Assembly: GCA_937980205.1 (NCBI GenBank)
Contig: CALJKW010000017.1
Coordinates: forward strand, 1 to 64,000
DNA: 64,000 nt
Direction of reading: 5' to 3'
Source: an uncultured Myxococcales bacterium
GTDB lineage: Bacteria > Myxococcota > Myxococcia > Myxococcales > Myxococcaceae
Below are positions 62,068-64,000 of this stretch, in pieces (the stretch's first letter is position 1; the number at the start of each line of letters is the position of its first letter). The notes beneath the pieces are model-generated. The model had not been told where the DNA came from and did not search any database. It worked only from the letters and a program-made list of their open reading frames with translations. Made by a program: the position numbers and the translations under genes.

Positions 62068-62101
62068 CAGTTTCTCACACACCCAACCCATCGAAACTGC
62101 T

Positions 62102-63610
62102 CTAGAATCTGGCCTGCAAGATCGCGTTGAAGCCGATGGCGTGCGGCTTCTCGAACGTGGGCTCGGCGACGCCCAGGACGCTGTCGCGGAACGTCGTCCG
62201 GTTGTTGTCGAACGTGTAATAGAGCTCGCCGATCGCCGCGAAGTAGTCGGAGATGTCGAGGCGGAAGTTCGCCTTCACCGAGATGATCGGCTCGGCGCGG
62301 AAGTTCGTCGGCAAGATCGAGAACTGGTTCACGTCGCGCACGACGAGCGTGCGGCCCGCGCTGGGGATCGAGCCCTGGGTGCCGCCGACGATCGACGACG
62401 GCGCGCGCAGCGTCGCGGGCAGCTGAACGCCGCCGACGATGCCGGGCGTGAAGTGCAGCGACGGGAAGTGGTAGTCGATGCCGATCGCCGCGAACGCCTC
62501 GGGGGTGAGCTGCGTGCCGGTCGGGAAGTCTTTGTACGGCGGAATGCCGGGCACGTTGAACTGGATGTACGAGAGCGTGCGGTAGAGGCCGAGGAAGCTC
62601 ACCCGAAGGAAGTTCCACTTCATGCGTCCCTGCAGCGCCACGGCCTGCGCCGACTGCAGCTGGGTCTTCGCGAAGACGTCGGGGTTCTCGAGAGACTGCG
62701 TGACGTACGTGCCCTCGAGCGACACCAGCCAGGAGAACCCTCCGGGGTACACCTCGGGGGCGAAGAAGCGCTCGTAGAGGTCGGGGTCGTTCTTGTAGAG
62801 GCGGAAGTCGATGCTGGTGCCGATGGGCGTGCCGCGGTGGAGCACGATCTGCGCCGAGCCGCCCGCCGAGTTCACCGGCGCGACGATGCCCTGGTTCGCG
62901 AGCCCGGGGACGATGCCCTTCTGGAAGTAGCCCGCGCCGCCCTCGATGCGCAGCCAGGGCGTGATGTCCCAGCCGGCGCCGCCCATGAAGCCGTAGACGC
63001 GCTCTTTCTCGAGGATGAAGTCGTTGAGCAGCTGCGCCGTCTTCATCCCGACGTACGCGTACCAGTTGTTGCGCGTGAGCTGCAGGCGCGCGCCTGGCAC
63101 GCCGTCGTTGAGCGCGCGCGAGGTGAAGATCTCGTTGCCGCCCCACGAGATCTTGTACGCGTAGCCGAGGCGGAAGCGGTCGGCGGAGACGGGGAAGCCG
63201 GTGAACGAGATGCCCTCGCGCTCGCCCCAGCCCGGCGGCGTCCAGTTGACGCGCACGTAGGAAGAGTTGTCGCGGAAGAGCAGATCGCCCGCAGGCCGCA
63301 CCAGCAAGAGCACCGAGAGGCCGGCCTCCGCGGTGAAGCCTTCGAAGAACGACGGAGACTTCTTGTAGAGCGTCAGGTTCGACAGCGACTCGAAGCCCGA
63401 GAACTTGGTGTTGAAGTTGTCGAAGAACTGGACGTTCTGATTGCCGGCGCCGAAGCCGGGCGTCGGGCTGTTCGGCGTCGTCTCACCCGCGTTCGCGAGC
63501 ACGTTGTCGTCGGCGAGGACGAAGGAGAGGCGCGTGTCGACGAAGTCTCCGGCTCGGGCCGAAGACGCGCACACCAGCGCCAGCGCTGTGAACTGCCACC
63601 ACGTTTTCAA
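62102..63610 (-). CDS. Outer-membrane beta-barrel protein
   Basis: This 502-residue protein has a signal peptide (MKTWWQFTALALVCASSARA). The body alternates amphipathic strands separated by turns (LRIEGGAGYFQKGIVPGLAN, KWNFLRVSFLGLYRTLSYIQ, FAAIGELYYTFDNNRTTFRD). It ends with Phe (AILQARF), the outer-membrane assembly signal. Porin or transporter function is likely; no substrate is indicated. It is followed on the same strand by the HhH gene after 60 bp. Confidence 0.8.
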   Translation of the reverse strand: MKTWWQFTALALVCASSARAGDFVDTRLSFVLADDNVLANAGETTPNSPTPGFGAGNQNVQFFDNFNTKFSGFESLSNLTLYKKSPSFFEGFTAEAGLSVLLLVRPAGDLLFRDNSSYVRVNWTPPGWGEREGISFTGFPVSADRFRLGYAYKISWGGNEIFTSRALNDGVPGARLQLTRNNWYAYVGMKTAQLLNDFILEKERVYGFMGGAGWDITPWLRIEGGAGYFQKGIVPGLANQGIVAPVNSAGGSAQIVLHRGTPIGTSIDFRLYKNDPDLYERFFAPEVYPGGFSWLVSLEGTYVTQSLENPDVFAKTQLQSAQAVALQGRMKWNFLRVSFLGLYRTLSYIQFNVPGIPPYKDFPTGTQLTPEAFAAIGIDYHFPSLHFTPGIVGGVQLPATLRAPSSIVGGTQGSIPSAGRTLVVRDVNQFSILPTNFRAEPIISVKANFRLDISDYFAAIGELYYTFDNNRTTFRDSVLGVAEPTFEKPHAIGFNAILQARF

Positions 63611-63659
63611 GACTGCCCCTCCCTCGAAACTCAGACCGCTCTACAACGAAAAACGAAAC

Positions 63660-64000
63660 TCAAGGGCTCAAGTTTTCGCACTGCTTGATCGGCCGAGGGC
63701 AGCCCATGCCCGGCGCCGGCCTGCAACAGACGTCATCGGTGTCGCGCGGCAGGATCACCCAGCGCGGACGCGCGGGCTGCACCTGGCGCAGGTGACCCAC
63801 GATGTCGAAGGTGGCGGCGTGCATGGCGCGGCAGCTCGAGGCCCGCTCCATGTCGGGGTCGTCTTCGCGACAGTCGACCTTGAGATCGGGGATCGCGTCT
63901 TTCGTCACGACGTTCATGCGCACGCGCGCGTCGATGCCGATGCTGCACTTGCCGTCCATCACCGGGGTGCCCTCGGCGAGGACGGCGAGCTTCGTCTCAC
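63660..64000 (-). CDS. Hypothetical Cys-containing protein, 5' partial
   Basis: The gene continues beyond the right edge of the window; its last ~113 codons are visible and the frame is open to base 63998. It contains several Cys (CREDD, SCRAMHAATFDIVG, DVCCRPAPGMGCPRP, QCENLSP) and alternating strands. Internal GTG/ATG codons near 63962 are probably not the start because protein-like sequence (ETKLAVLAEGTPV) continues upstream. Probably exported; the function is unknown. Confidence 0.55.
   Translation of the reverse strand, partial: ETKLAVLAEGTPVMDGKCSIGIDARVRMNVVTKDAIPDLKVDCREDDPDMERASSCRAMHAATFDIVGHLRQVQPARPRWVILPRDTDDVCCRPAPGMGCPRPIKQCENLSP

Overview
The window is high-GC chromosomal DNA that most likely comes from a myxobacterium (Myxococcota). 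The evidence is an abundance of Cys-rich and ASH/Ig-like surface lipoproteins, a myxobacterial-style Ser/Thr kinase with a PEGA tail, several FHA proteins, an MglA-like protein, and a Tad-like secretion cluster with FHA fusions. The genus cannot be fixed from sequence alone.

Layout. 1-4.4 kb: two ASH-domain surface proteins (the first cut by the window edge), a membrane protein and a STAS-like protein. 4.3-8.2 kb: thiC, pth and rplY on the minus strand, divergent from rplS. 8.2-12 kb: a divergent pair of apparent pseudo-NTPases (an MglA-like protein and an SMC-like membrane protein, both without a P-loop), then yraN and rsmI, closed by a long GATC-rich palindrome. 12-16 kb: Cys-rich, VWA and other lipoproteins. 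16-21.2 kb: a PEGA-tailed kinase, then glyQ-glyS. 21.2-25 kb: a small EF-hand protein and two propeller-like lipoproteins. 25-32.5 kb: a Tad-like operon (FHA protein, prepilin peptidase, CpaC-type secretin, FHA-CpaF ATPase, double-FHA/TPR protein, small TPR-like protein) behind a good sigma70-type promoter. 32.5-41.6 kb: polA, a TetR regulator divergent from a SnoaL-like gene, a GAF-GAF histidine kinase, a small Cys-rich lipoprotein, a TonB-C protein and a SpoIID-like protein. 58.7-64 kb: tRNA-Cys, an acyl-CoA dehydrogenase, a lipoprotein, a helix-hairpin-helix protein, an outer-membrane barrel and one truncated gene.

The accessory part is a 17-kb integrated element at 41611-58697, bounded by a perfect 29-bp direct repeat made from the 3' end of tRNA-Cys. 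It carries a tyrosine integrase with a likely excisionase, a phage-type replication protein, an XRE regulator, a second tyrosine recombinase with a zinc-ribbon-like insertion, and a late-type block. That block resembles the internal virion (DNA-ejection) genes of T7-like podoviruses in order and character: gp13-, gp14-, gp15- and gp16-like. I recognise no terminase, portal, capsid, tail or lysis gene. The element is therefore either a deleted prophage or a satellite that brings its own ejection proteins.

Three details stand out. The attachment core lies inside the integrase gene, so excision would swap the integrase C-terminus for a 79-residue tail encoded at the far end of the element. The 2151-residue gp16-position protein contains two GGDEF-like domains. 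A 59-codon gene with its own Shine-Dalgarno and strong codon bias is nested inside that giant gene in another frame.
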